Shown: in pieces, positions 10,769-22,431 of the stretch
How positions within the stretch are numbered: the stretch's first letter is position 1
How the letters are laid out: the number at the start of each line of letters is the position of its first letter
Source: Skeletonema tropicum
Taxonomy: Eukaryota > Bacillariophyta > Thalassiosirophyceae > Thalassiosirales > Thalassiosiraceae
NCBI GenBank assembly: GCA_037178625.1
Contig: CM074127.1
Span: 2,542,001 to 2,606,000 of the forward strand
Length of the DNA: 64,000 nt
Reading direction: 5' to 3'
Translations under genes and position numbers: made by a program
Notes under the pieces: generated by a model
The model's database searches: none
What the model was told of the DNA's origin: nothing
What the model saw: the letters and a program-made list of their open reading frames with translations, nothing else

Positions 10769-11482
10769 ATGTCACCTCTAGCTCAACTCTCTGTTGCCTT
10801 GTTGGCCACCGTCTCATCCGTAGGCGCATTTGCTCCTCCCACAACCACGGCACCCAAAGTTTCATACCTCTCGGCATCAGCACCCAACAACAATGAGGAT
10901 ATCAGTCGTCGTTCTGCTTTATTTACACTAGCTGGGCTTACGGTATCACCGCTCATTTTCCCAGCACTTCCTGCAAGCGCCCGTCTTGAGGGTGTGAACA
11001 AGCCGGAACTTTTGCCATCTGAGTCGGGATTGAACGTGATCCAAGTGGAAAAGTTTTTGACCAAGGGTCAAGAGAAGAGGATGAATGACTTATTGACCAA
11101 ACTTGAAGCCGATACTGGATACAAGGTTAGGGTATTGTGCCAAGCTTATCCAAGAACGCCAGGGCTTGCTATTAGGGACTACTGGAGTCTTGGAAGGGAG
11201 GGAGATGATGACAAATACATCGTTCTTGTTGTAGATGAATTCGGTGGGAAAGGAAATGTGCTCAACTTTAATGTCGGAGATGGTATGAAATTCGCTCTCC
11301 CCAACGTCTTCTGGACGCGTCTATCCTCCAAGTACGGTACAACATTCTTTGTGAAGGAAAATGGCATCGATCTGGCAATAACTAATGCGATTGAAGCTAT
11401 TGTTTCATGCCTAAGGTCGGAAGATCAATACTGTGTCAATGTGCCTGATCAGGGCATGAGTATGAGATCTTTGGGTATGTAA
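10769..11482 (+). CDS. psb32: Thylakoid-lumen TPM-domain protein, Psb32/TLP18.3-like (237 aa)
   Basis: The signal peptide ends in VGAFAPP, the canonical diatom plastid motif. A second targeting domain has a twin arginine (ISRRSALFTLAG, from about residue 45) and ends PASARLEG, a Tat-type lumenal signal. The mature part matches the TPM fold: LTKGQEKRMNDLL, then TGYKVRVLCQ, RDYW..GREGDDDKYIVLVVD and NFNVGDGM. Psb32/TLP18.3 proteins take part in photosystem II repair. Cyanobacterial and plant members usually carry a C-terminal membrane helix. None is seen here, so the protein should be soluble in the lumen. Confidence 0.88.
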   Translation: MSPLAQLSVALLATVSSVGAFAPPTTTAPKVSYLSASAPNNNEDISRRSALFTLAGLTVSPLIFPALPASARLEGVNKPELLPSESGLNVIQVEKFLTKGQEKRMNDLLTKLEADTGYKVRVLCQAYPRTPGLAIRDYWSLGREGDDDKYIVLVVDEFGGKGNVLNFNVGDGMKFALPNVFWTRLSSKYGTTFFVKENGIDLAITNAIEAIVSCLRSEDQYCVNVPDQGMSMRSLGM

Positions 11483-11892
11483 GACTTGTAACATTGGTTT
11501 TCAGCCTCTCTTCGAATATGCTAAGTATAGGTATTTACAGTACTCGCTAACATCAGTTAAATGAAAATGGTGGGAATCCATATTTAAATTACGTTCGTGT
11601 CTCAAGCTTTGTAGCTTAACTTAATGTTGAAATAAACATAACAAACAAAATTGTGTGGCGTCGTCATCATTCAAGCACATTTGTATCGACTACAATTTGT
11701 GCTCATTCTCAGACGTCGACACGGTTTTTCGACTACAACTGTCAGATAGGCGCTGGATACTTCGGTATTTATGTTCATGAGTGTCGCTTGCATCCAGCCA
11801 ATTTTTTCCACTTCTATAAAACTGACCCGTGGCAGTGGCAATCTCTTTTTACGTATTGTGCGTGCACCAACTGTTGCTTGCAACAATTTTCT
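11483..11892. other. Convergent 3' intergenic region
   Basis: It lies between the stops of the Psb32-like gene (plus) and the Rheb-like gene (minus). It is AT-rich with an AATAAA-like element near 11629. No gene is seen. Confidence 0.5.
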
Positions 11893-12555
11893 TCATAAAA
11901 TGATACATTTATCCTCTTCTTTGTCATTCAACAAACCATCATCCTTCTCAATCTCTTTCAACAGTGTGTGAAATACCTCTGCCACATTCTCCCCCGTCTT
12001 ACTCGAACATTCCAGATACGGTATGCCCAAACTAGCCGCCAAGCTTTGTGCTTGTTGTGGGGTGACCTCCCGTTCTTCTACCAAATCCTTCATACTCCCG
12101 ACTAATACGCGAGGGACGTCAGGTGCGTCTCCCAAGGCGTCGAGTAGTGCCTCGTTGATTTTGGTGATATTTTCGAAGGATGACCGAGAGGTTGTGGAAA
12201 AGATGAGTGCGTAGCCGTGTACGCCCACGCTAGCGTTCCGCGATATTGAGGAGTATTCATCCTTTAAGTAGAGGGATGAAGGGGGTTAGGGCTGTTATTT
12301 CGAAAAAAATGGGTGTATGCTCTTCAGCAAAATATCATAGATGCTTACCATTCCAGCGGTGTCGATGATGTCTGTTGCGAAATGAACCTTTCGAAACCGA
12401 ATTGTTTTGTGGTGCGTATTCTCAATAGTAGGATCATAGTTGTCAGAGAAAGTGCCACTAACAAAAGCATTAGTCAGTGAAGTTTTGCCCACCGCCCGAA
12501 AACCCAGGACGGCGATCTTGCGGTGGACTAGCGTTGGATTTGGATTATTGGGCAT
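11893..12555 (-). CDS. Rheb-like small GTPase, two exons (191 aa)
   Basis: Exon 1 is 12555-12349 and exon 2 is 12261-11893, joined across an 87-base intron (GTAAGC...TTAAAG, 12348-12262). The join restores DTAGMDEYSSISRN followed by VGVHGYALIFS, the Rheb pattern. The P-loop is GFRAVGKT (18-25) and the effector loop YDPTIENTH is Rheb-typical. The end CIIL is a CaaX box, predicted to be geranylgeranylated. Two motifs are unusual. The catalytic-glutamine position of DTAGQ is Met, and the base-recognition NKxD is replaced by SMKD. Rheb activates TORC1 in other eukaryotes. Nucleotide handling may be altered here. Confidence 0.86.
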
Positions 12556-13194
12556 TGCGACAATCGACTTGATCGCGGTAGAGATACTACTGCCAGCAGA
12601 TACCTCTTACAGACTAGGAGAAACACTGGTTGGATATAATATTCTGAAAATATGTTGAATCTGCCGTCCTATTAAACTGTTCTTTTCCAAAACACCAGAG
12701 GAGCCAGAATGAAGCCAGAATTATCGTTTTGTCCACGGCTTCCACCTTACAGTTGCGTAATGAAAATCTAAGACTAGGTAAGCTGTGATTGCTTCTGCAT
12801 TGTGCCTTGAGAGTGCAGTCACAACACACAACACAACTCACAGCTTCGGCAGCCGACGCGACAGCATCAACAGACAACAGGACAACGTGGTTGTGTTGTC
12901 ATGATGAACTTCTTCTCGTTGCATTTTGCAATTGCACCGCGAAACGCGCACCGCGCAGGAACGCGTTTCGGTTGGGGGCTTATCCCTCCGGCTTCCGGCC
13001 CCATCCTCTCTTTAAGTAGGTACTGCCTTGACAGTACACTCAGATACAGTACGTTATTTTGCAGATGTAAAGTAGTACCTATCTACGTTTCGATGACTAA
13101 GCAAAACAATGGTTGCATTGCAATGGAAGAACAAACCAGAACGCAATCATTATCATCAATCTACTGGGTGTTGTGTTGAGATATCGAGTGGAAA
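12556..13194. promoter_or_regulatory. Divergent intergenic region upstream of the Rheb-like gene and the plastid membrane protein
   Basis: The 639 bases lie between divergent starts. They include a perfect 9-bp inverted repeat, CGAAACGCG/CGCGTTTCG (12940-12948 and 12962-12970), followed by a GC-rich patch to about 13010. The rest is unremarkable. Confidence 0.35.
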
Positions 13195-14898
13195 ATGAAG
13201 CATCATTACGTGCGGAAACGAAAGTTAGTGTGCGTTGCATCTGCCATAGGATGTGCGACGCTTACAAGTGCCTTTTCTCCAGCGCATGTCTTCCTTGCAC
13301 AAAAACCAACTCTTCATTTGAAAGAACCCGGTTGTCGTCCAACAATATCACTAGAGATGTCTTCTATCAGTACGAGACCGAAAGGGGGAGTTGATATGAG
13401 TGTAGAAAAAAGCAGTAGTGATACAAACGATCATGCTGCTACACCAACAAAGCCGAGAATAAAGTTTGATCTGCTGCCAGATTTCATGCAGAAGGACCCG
13501 TTACTGGTGACTAAGCAGAAATGGGAAGAATCAAAGATGAAAGAAGATGATTCAATAAATAAGAAAGAGATTGAAGAAGAAGATATGAGAATGATGACAA
13601 TGTCAGTTTTCTCTTTGGTGTTGGCCATTGGCGTTGTGTATGCACTAGCATCGAGTACTCCTGAAATGGTTGCATCGGATGAATTTGAAGAGTCAACAAA
13701 TGTTGTAAAAGATTTGTTGCGTCAGGGAAACGTCGAAAAGTTAGAACTCGCCACAAGGAACATCGCATCAACAGTGCTGCCGCAGTCTGCTGAAGATGTA
13801 ATAGCTGTCAGTATAGGGGAGGGCATCGCCGGTGTGATTGGAGCATTTGCTACGTGGCTATTAGGGTTGGTTCTCAACTTCAAGAGAGACGAAGAATTCA
13901 TCCTCACACCCTTGAAAGAAGGCAAAGGAATGTATGGAGGGGGAATGGTTCGTAACAACGATGTAGATGCATTAGTGTCGGAAGCTGTAGCTGATGGTGA
14001 TTACTTCCTGACTCGAGCGGCAGCCGGGCCTCTATTTGAAGCCGTAGGTGTTCCGGTCTTTTTTGCGTCTCTTGCCTCAGTTTTACTGGCGACGTTGCCC
14101 TACGAAGCAATCAAGTTGTCTACGCGCAAGAGAATGAAAGCATTAGAGGAGGAAGTACTTCTCAATATGCTAGAGGAAGAAGAAGCAAAGAGACAGGCTG
14201 ATATGAGTGTAATCGATAGACTGAGCAATAGCGTTGGTGGCTTCATACAGCAACTATACGTTACGCCAAACCTTGACGAAGGTGACATGGATGAGGATGA
14301 AGAAGAGTTAGATTTGGCAACTACAGATGAAAATCCGATATTGTTGGACTACGTTGAGCTCTTTGCGGACATCACCAAGTGGCTCGAGTATGATGTACTC
14401 ATCAACAATTATCGAGGAGTACTGGCACTACCCAATGGTATGTTGCTTAGTTCTGGTTGGGAGTCAGCAATATTTGGTTTGCTAGCAGCTTTGTCTTCTC
14501 AACTTTACACAGATGTACTGTATCTGTACTCTGACTTTGGTAGCCCTATGAAGCGTGATCAAACACTGAATAGATCTATTGAGGGGTGGGCAAGTGTGTA
14601 TGCGACGAAGTGCCTCAGTGCTGCGACCTTGTTCGGAGTATACGAAGCTGTTCGTGCCCCGACATCACGATTGGTAAGCCGATTGGTTTCTGGTGGAGTA
14701 GGAGGCTGTGTTGGCTCAAAAGATTATGACCTCTGCATGGAAACCTATCTGATCGATAATAGTGGTGTGTCTGCAAATAATTGGGCGGACAGCTTCTCCT
14801 GGATGATACCATTGACATTGAATGATCAAGAGTCGTTTCAAAATTTTGTTAGAGGAGCTGCAGTTTCTTTGTATAGTGTTTTACATAGCTCTAACTAG
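13195..14898 (+). CDS. Predicted plastid multi-pass membrane protein, family unknown (567 aa)
   Basis: The signal peptide ends in LTSAFSPAH, a diatom plastid cleavage context. A charged transit-like region follows to about residue 130. Hydrophobic segments lie near 133-155, 205-230, 275-305, 420-445 and 480-500. An acidic, Glu-rich helical stretch (about 310-345) and a DEDEEE cluster separate the membrane parts. No domain was recognised. Its position beside other plastid-targeted genes and the presequence suggest a thylakoid or envelope protein. Confidence 0.75.
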   Translation: MKHHYVRKRKLVCVASAIGCATLTSAFSPAHVFLAQKPTLHLKEPGCRPTISLEMSSISTRPKGGVDMSVEKSSSDTNDHAATPTKPRIKFDLLPDFMQKDPLLVTKQKWEESKMKEDDSINKKEIEEEDMRMMTMSVFSLVLAIGVVYALASSTPEMVASDEFEESTNVVKDLLRQGNVEKLELATRNIASTVLPQSAEDVIAVSIGEGIAGVIGAFATWLLGLVLNFKRDEEFILTPLKEGKGMYGGGMVRNNDVDALVSEAVADGDYFLTRAAAGPLFEAVGVPVFFASLASVLLATLPYEAIKLSTRKRMKALEEEVLLNMLEEEEAKRQADMSVIDRLSNSVGGFIQQLYVTPNLDEGDMDEDEEELDLATTDENPILLDYVELFADITKWLEYDVLINNYRGVLALPNGMLLSSGWESAIFGLLAALSSQLYTDVLYLYSDFGSPMKRDQTLNRSIEGWASVYATKCLSAATLFGVYEAVRAPTSRLVSRLVSGGVGGCVGSKDYDLCMETYLIDNSGVSANNWADSFSWMIPLTLNDQESFQNFVRGAAVSLYSVLHSSN

Positions 14899-15100
14899 AA
14901 GTAAAAATTGTAGAGTGTAACTGACTAACTTTAGGAAGGTGAGGTGTATTGAAACCAAACTCAAGGCGAAGGTGAGGTACATACTTGAAAAGATGTAACA
15001 GAATGTATTGTACGATAGTTGTATGTACAGACAAAACGAAAACGTCGTCCGCTTTCCTTCCGATGGCTGGAAATACTGTGACTTCGACAATACAAAAAGT

Positions 15101-15171
15101 TGCGCCGACCGGGAATCGAACCCAGGGCAAATGCTTGGAAGGCATTTATGTTACCACTACACCATCGGCGC
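15101..15171 (-). tRNA. tRNA-Gly (anticodon TCC)
   Basis: The 71-nt cloverleaf is complete. The acceptor is GCGCCGA/TCGGCGC with 7 perfect pairs, the D-arm A box is TGGTGTAGTGG, the anticodon loop CTTCCAA gives TCC, the T arm is CTGGG-TTCGATT-CCCGG, and the discriminator is A. A run of T follows in the transcribed direction (plus-strand AAAAA at 15094-15098), suitable as a Pol III terminator. There is no intron and no encoded CCA. Confidence 0.95.
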
Positions 15172-15241
15172 CATCTCGCTTGCTTCGTTAAGAGAAAGAT
15201 CTTTTGCAAGTATATGATTTAATTTAGTGACTCGCCTTGTA

Positions 15242-17283
15242 CCAGTCTAAAACTAGTCTGTACCTTAAGTTTCAGCACATCTTCGCACTCTTCGATCTCG
15301 GTCAATTTCCAGCCGATTAAGCCGACCATTGAAGCTGGCTGCAGCTGAGATAATGCTCATTCATGCACGTCCAATTCTAACTATGATCGGTTGGTTATTG
15401 ACTGAGATCGAAGCACTCAAAGAATGTTATATTGATTGATTTGGACGCTTTTAGACCCCGAATCAGTCTGTTCCTTTATCGCTAATAGTCATCTTTGTCG
15501 CATAAAAAAACGTAATAAAGCCAATAGTTGGCGATAATTGAGATCTAACTCAATCCAAAAAGTCAGCACATCTTCTCATTTCCATTTCAAAGCCGCAACG
15601 TGTTCATTCGTCGCCTCTTTGTCCTCCCAACAGTAATACGCAGGGGTCCGCACCAATAAATCACTGCGCCCCGTCCTCTCCACTCCCTTGCCATGCTCTG
15701 AGTTGAATTTTGGGCCTGGAAGAGTTGCCAATGACTCTCAGTACACTCTGAAATGACCGTGTGACAAAAATAGATACTTCGTCTTCATGACAATATAGTG
15801 CATATGGGGCACTGGTGCGTGTCCAAGGTTTCCCTCGTCTTAGAAAGCGTTATTATGGTCATAGTGAAGAATGGGTGTGGTTGGGATGATTCGTCAACCG
15901 TAATTTGGAAGATAATTTGATGTGACGGAAATAATGACTTTTCCCGGGAGGGGCGGATCAAAACTAATATTGCAGCAGCAGCTGTCATCATTGAAGAATC
16001 AGGTAACGCCACTGCATCAATCATTAAAAGATTCGTCAACATCATCGAGAGTTTCATCCACAGTGTGATAACTCTCTAGTGAGTCAAATTATTTGGAGAT
16101 TTCTTGGGGGGGGAGAGTCATCGGATTGGAGAAATCTTCCTTGTGTCTGCAGTCTAAGACTCTATTGAATCTCATTAGTGAAAGATCCATCGTGGATGAT
16201 GACTACTGTTTTGAGACGAACCAACAATGACGATGTCATGCTAGTTTTTTCATTAGGCTGGTGTATATCAAATATAGTTCAGATTACACGAGCATACGAG
16301 GAGGGGGAGAAAGAAGGGATGGAGGTGGAGTCGACAATGAGGAGGGAGGAGGGAGTTAAGTGGCTGATCAAGAGGTGAAGAAAACAGATTGCGGTAGGCA
16401 GTAGGCAGCGTCTATACAATTAGTAATGTGCCTGAGCACTGGCCAATAATACAATTCAAACTCCTACAATCTCAAATTGATCACTGGACTCATTCTCTTC
16501 TGCTTCAGCTTTCAAGTCCTCATGATTTTGCGTCACGAATTCTACACGTCTGGCTCGTCGTATAATTCCTTCCTCTCCCCATGAACATTGGCACGAGCAA
16601 GGCAGGACCTTGTCCTTCGGATGCATTCCACTTTCTGGGCAAACGTTCGATGATTGTTTTTCCCGTTCTTTCAGATCCGGCGGCAATAGGTGCAGGGATG
16701 CATTGATTCTTCTTTGGCCGCCTAGATTGGCCGCCGACTGTCATTATGTACTGTCACTATCATCTTCATGTCGACACTTGCATTCACAGCACCTATCGGC
16801 CGTTCCCCCTCAGCGTGCGGGAGAGAGACGCGATGGCGTGGAACTTCCGTCGGCATCCTCACAAAATTCGCTGCAAAGGAAGAGCCTCTGAGTTGTCTAG
16901 ATGCTATCACTGATTATTTTCATGCTGTCATTCATGGATGCGATTAGCATTGATATCATCATCAATGCAATGCAGCGATACTTGGTACGACTGGCGTATC
17001 TCGACGTATGTACGAGCAAAAAGATTTGCTGAAACTGAAATCGCACCTCAAAACACAGCAATTCAACATTGTCGACAATGCGGCGTTCGATCTGCCTTTA
17101 TACCGCCGCGGCGGCCGACACCAAGCATAGCAACCTCCTCTACAATGTCCTCGACGACTCCCCCTGGCTTGGTTTCACTCAAATCGGACAAGAAGGCGTC
17201 CGAAACGGACAGATAGAAAATTCAGCACATCTTAAGGTACAGACTCGTATCTTAAGGGACAGACTACCGTAGTTTTAAACTGG
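15242..17283. mobile_element. Candidate non-autonomous TIR element, ~2.04 kb, TA-flanked
   Basis: The left end CCAGTCTAAAACTAGTCTG, with TACCTTAAG following, recurs inverted at the right end. There the reverse complement from 17283 reads CCAGTTTAAAACTA, a short insertion, then GTCTGTCCCTTAAG. Both ends are flanked by TA (15240-15241 and 17284-17285), the target duplication of Tc1/mariner-type elements. No transposase ORF is inside. The tRNA-Gly lies just outside. Confidence 0.6.
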
Positions 17284-17586
17284 TAAGTGCGAAGGAAAAA
17301 GGATGACCAATGACCGTTGAGGAGGAAGGAACGAAAGATAGAATGAACTCAAACCACCTATGTACTTACTTATGTACATACCACCCCGACACCGACCCAG
17401 GTACCCCACCGACATCATTCTCCTGCTCGTTGTCTGCTGTCTCCATCAACCCAATCAACAATGCCAAATAATGGTTTCAGAGCACAAATAGCAAGAGAGA
17501 GAAATCATAACTTGTGTTGAGACCGAGTATATCACACTAACTTCTTCCTCTAGAGTCTGATAGTCAAAAAATCGAACCCAACTATC

Positions 17587-20500
17587 ATGATCGCCGTCTC
17601 TTCCCTACTTTCACAAAGGATGATTACTTATATATTATTTTCAATCATTATTCTTCATGTTACAATAATTAGTTACTGCATAATAAAATGTGAGGCAGTA
17701 TTATCATCACCTTTTCCATTTTCCATCCCTCTTCCGGATGGTACAATGAGCGATAACATGACAATAGTTGGGTCACCCGCTTTCTTTCAAACATACGATG
17801 AGCGTGGCTACACTGTCATGGTGGATCCAAAAGACAAATTTGTGAAATATGCCGTGTTGGATGCTGCCACCGGCCAAATCAAGCCATCCAAGATGAGAAT
17901 GAGAAAAGATGCAAATCCAAATAGAATTGGAATTAATAGGGGAGTACAACCTACAGAGGAAGCAAAGAAGGAAAATTGTGGAGAATATTGTGAGGATGAA
18001 GTGGATGTTCATGAAAATGTGAAACCCAGAGGCACTTGTGAACGTTTCTGCTCCGTGAAGGTCGGTATCAGTCGAAGGCTACAATATTGGAGTCCTGGAC
18101 TGGCAGACTTGATTCTTCCCGACTCATGGATCGAACAAGACAACTCTAGTACAGATGACGAACAACACCAAAGACGAAGGAACTTGAGCGTAGTGGGGGG
18201 AAGGCTACTGAATCTTGTGATACCAATACGCTTTGCTGACCATGCTAGCCGCAACATGATTCCGAAGGAAGACATTGATATCTTATTCAATGCAGTCAAT
18301 GGTCACGACAAGTTGGCCCCTACTGGATCAATACGAGATGTATTTGCATACTCAAGTTACGGAAAATTGATCATTGAAAGCACGGTGGTTGATTGGATCA
18401 CTCTTTCCAATACTGAGAGTTTTTACGCAGGAGGTAAATCTGGGCTTTCCGAAGCACTCAGTGCTGGGTTGAAGGAGGCATTAGATCACTTGGAGAATGA
18501 CCCTACTTTTGATTTTGCCGATTTCGATAGGAATGGAGATAAGAAGATTGACGCAATTACGTTTCTTCACAGTGGGTATGGAGCAGAGATGGGAGGTGTC
18601 GATTGCTCAACTGGAAATGGGAGTAAAGGACGAATCTGGAGTCATAAGTGGAAACTTAAACCAGAAGAGTGGAAGAGCCAAAAGAGCGGAGTGACTGTGA
18701 GCGAGTACGTCATATCTCCGTCGTTGCATGGAACCTGTGGGAATCAGATTGCTAGGATCGGAACTCTTGCTCATGAGATGGGGCATTTCATTGGTCTTCC
18801 GGACGTTTATGGGGCTGGGCCTCCCCGCGGAGGATACGGAGTTGGGTCATTTAGTCTTATGAGCAACTCTTGGGGCTTTGATGGATCGCAACTGAACCCT
18901 CCGACACTTTCTGCATGGGACAAAATGGAAATTGGTTGGTTAAATCCTGAAGTCATTGATACCTCTGGCTACTACGAATTGCCTCCGATTGGAGATAGTC
19001 CGAAAGCTTACAAAATAATGCGTGGATTTGCTGATGGTGAGTTTCTCTTGATCGAAAACAGAGCAGCAACATCATCCCATGCAAAGATGCCAAAGAGTGG
19101 TTTATTGGTGTGGCACATCGACAATGAAGCATTACACCGTCCAGAGGGTGCCGTCGGGCCCAAAGGCACTCATTATCGAGTATCATTGGTGCAAGCAGAT
19201 GGTAAACATGAGCTGGAGCTTGGAGTAAATCGTGGTGATGAAGGAGATATTTTTGGCGCTGGAAACTGGTCGTTAGGAATAGGCTTCACTGGGGAAGGAG
19301 ATCCAATTTATCCGAACACCGATTCATACCGTGATGGTGCTGTAACACCTACTGGTATGTCAATATCCTCGCTTGGTGGCTCAGATAAGGATGGATACGT
19401 GAGGTTTTCTGTAACGTTTCCCGGAGATCCTCTCCCTGCTTTGTCACCGCCCACGCCTTCACCAATATCTGAAGCCAAACTGGAGCTTGTGGAGACAGAA
19501 TTGATGACTACTTTTGCTGGCGGAACAGGAAGCTATGGTGTGATGTTTGATACCATTGCAATGAAGGGGTTAACCATTACATCAGCGGACTTGCACCTGA
19601 ATGTGGGAAGTGATGCTGGTGAGAAAGCGATTGAAATTTACACTGCATTTGGCACCCATTTGGGTATTGAGAAGTCGCCTGACAAATGGAGTAAGGTTTG
19701 TTGTATGAGCAAAGTTGTAGGGAAAGGACTGGTGAAACGCACGCCAATTGATTCCTCGCTCTGGCTCCAACAAGTGAACATGTCTCCTGGAGAACGTAGG
19801 GCCTGGTATATTACTTCTGATGAACCAATAATTCGCTATTCACGCAGTGAAAATACAGACTGCTGCAAAGTGTTTGCAAACTCTGCTCATTTGCAAATTG
19901 AAGAGGGACAAGGTGTCGGAGGATATCCTTGGGGAAATAGGCTAAAACCGCGGGTTTGGAACGTGAGTGGTGCCGTTCTTTTGCCTTTCCTTTCACCCCT
20001 GCCTGTAGTTCGCTATGCATTGTCTTCTCACCTCGCTTGCTCTTTGATATTCTTTAGGGTGTCTTTCATTACGAAACAATGGACGTTTCAAGAAGTGACT
20101 CAATCTTAGACGCTTTGGTAGTTTCTTCAGACAGTTTGCCCGACCCAGACCGTGTTAAGGTGTCACGAACAAAATATTTTAGTGGTAACTCTGGGTCTTT
20201 TGGTATTATGTTTGATGTGATCCCTCGTAAAAAGATGACAATAGTGGGTTTAGACTTTCACACTGAATACACTGCCTTTTTGGAAGTGGAAGTTTGGTAC
20301 AAGAGAGGTAGTCACGTCGGGTATGAACGAGATCAAATGTCATGGACAAAAATTTCTTACGCTCGTATCATTGGTCAAGGACCCTACAAGCGCACATCAA
20401 TCGATCCAAGCTTGTTTAATGCGATATCGGTAGATTCGTTTGAAAGAATTTCCTTCTATGTTACTCTCACCAACTCCCCTAAGCTGAGGTACACGAAAGA

Positions 20501-22403
20501 AGCTGAGGACACGAAAGCTGTTGTTGGTGATATCGACTCTTCCTCGGAAGACATGGATATAATGGTAGGGGTTGGCGTTGCCAGCTATCCGTGTGAGTTA
20601 CCAGGTTACAGAGCAAGTCAACATTCATGCTCGATGTCATCAAAATTTCTCACTTTGTGCTCCATTTTCTCTTTTTGCATAGTTGGGTATTTCCTATCGC
20701 CTCGCTTTCCCAATAATAGTATCAAATACGTGTTGGACGACGAGGTGGACGATACTATCAAACAAACACAGACTCCGGTGCTACTTTCTGACGGTCTCTA
20801 CATCACTGGCGACGAGAAAGAGATTATGACCACGTTTTCGAGTGGAAACGGAGGTTATGGAGCAATGTTTGATATTGAATGTAAAAGCGAAACGGGCGAC
20901 TTGGTCATATCAAGTATCGATTTCCACACTAATCTTGTTGGAGTTGATATTAATGTCAAGATTTTCACAAAATCAGGGAGTTACGTCGGATATGGCTTTC
21001 AAAGGGAGGCTTGGAACATCGTGGCAGATACCACTGTAAAAGGAAAAGGATACTACAAACGCACGGTCGTTCCTTCTGAGTCATTCAAGGACGTAGTAAT
21101 CGTAAATGGGAAAGTGCAAGCATTCTACGTAACAATTGACAAACCAAACTTGAGATATTCGAATGCGGAGAACGTTGGGGACGTCCAGAGCGAAGTAGAA
21201 AATGAAATCCTTATCAAAGTGGGTGCTGGACTAGTGGGTGGACTGGCTTCTTTTAGCTCGCTATTTGAGCCACGTGTAATGAATGGGGTCATACATTACC
21301 ACTTGCGTCATCAACAGACCTATCCTCCAACACCTGCTGTCCCGATCTTACCGAAAAGTCCGACATCTATCTATGGTAGTTTGAAAACGGAACAAGATTT
21401 AGATGCTAGTTCGTACGGGATTATTTTCTCTGTCGGAAATAAAGGACTGACACCTATACCTATTCACTTGACTGGATTATGGATCTATTGTGACTATATT
21501 GGCGAATTCGGGGTTGAGGTGAACGAGTTGGAAGGGGGCCTTCTTGGAGAGCCCGTAGTTGCCCGAGTTCAAATTACTAGCACGACTATCTTGGGTTCTG
21601 GTTCAGAGTCATTGATCCAAATCCCGTTGCAAAATCAAGTTGAGGTGGTAGCAGGCCAACGACGGACTCTATACGTCACTCTTGATCGCCCTTCGCTTCA
21701 ATATGCCATGGGAGCAGAGGAGGGAACTGTCTCTGCATCAGATGAGTACATCGAGCTTTCAGACGGTTCCAGCGTCTTGGGATATCCATTATCATCCTCC
21801 AATGTACGATCTGGGCGTCGTTTTGTTGGTGTTGTTGACTACAGGGTGGGAGAAGATGCGATATCCTCGGCCCCTGACCTGACGTCTTCTATCGAGACTA
21901 TCCCGGGACAGTTTTTGTCGACGTCCTTTAAAGGAAATTCGGGCTCATACGGGTCACTGTTTGACGTGACGAATGTTAGAGAGTCTCGGAAAGTAATGAT
22001 TAGGACGTTGGATGTCCACGTGTCCGGAGAAAATTCTTTACGATGTGAAGTTTGGTATCGGAGGGGCAGTAGCTTGGATTATCCGTGGAACACCAACGGT
22101 GGAGGTTGGGCTATGGTTGCCAATGAAAATCTTGTGCCGAAGGCTGAGCCTGGAAAGTCGGTGCTTGGTCGCTTCAGTGCCGACAAATTCACTCACATCG
22201 AAATAGGTCCAGGCGAGTTGGTCGGTTTGTTAGTCCAGTGCGAAGAAGAGCGGACTCGTTATACTACTTCTCAGGGTAAAATTGTGGCAATCAATGATTC
22301 GGTCAAGATTGAATCTGGATATGGTGTAACATTGTTTCCACTTAGTGCAAGAGTTCAATTTGATCGGGCATTTGAGGGAGTTATTCATTATAGTGAAATA
22401 TAA
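17587..22403 (+). CDS. Secreted M6-type (immune inhibitor A-like) metalloprotease with five C-terminal repeats (1543 aa)
   Basis: There are three exons: 17587-19962, 20058-20592 and 20683-22403. The introns are GTGAGT...TTTAG (95 bases) and GTGAGT...GCATAG (90 bases). The second intron is a multiple of three, so the frame reads through it. Splicing restores repeat ends such as RVWN+GVFHY and SYPFGYFLSPR. An N-terminal hydrophobic segment (12-35) is a signal or anchor. The zinc site is H396-E-M-G-H400 with D406 (HEMGHFIGLPD), typical of M6 peptidases. A DFDRNGDKKID calcium-loop-like segment precedes it. From about residue 635, five repeats of ~150 aa each begin SYGxMFD-like and contain YxRGS, KRT-ID and a GVxHY end. 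The repeat family is not one I recognise. Confidence 0.88.
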
Positions 22404-22431
22404 TGTGAAGTAAATGTAAATGTATCTTTTT

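Larger units (their letters stand above)
14899..17586. other. Long intergenic region with tRNA-Gly and a non-coding inverted-repeat element
   Basis: Apart from the tRNA (15101-15171) and the repeat-bounded segment (15242-17283), no gene is supported. Short open frames around 16456-17272 overlap on both strands and have no domain or codon bias. The motif TCAGCACATCTT occurs three times (15272, 15563 and 17222). Confidence 0.55.

Noticed and set aside
14891..15209. ORFs spanning the tRNA-Gly locus, resembling an ORF at 4389
   Set aside because: The shared peptide is only a translation of the tRNA sequence, not a protein family.
16456..17272. Several overlapping short ORFs on both strands
   Set aside because: They overlap one another, lack domains and lie within a repeat-bounded non-coding element.
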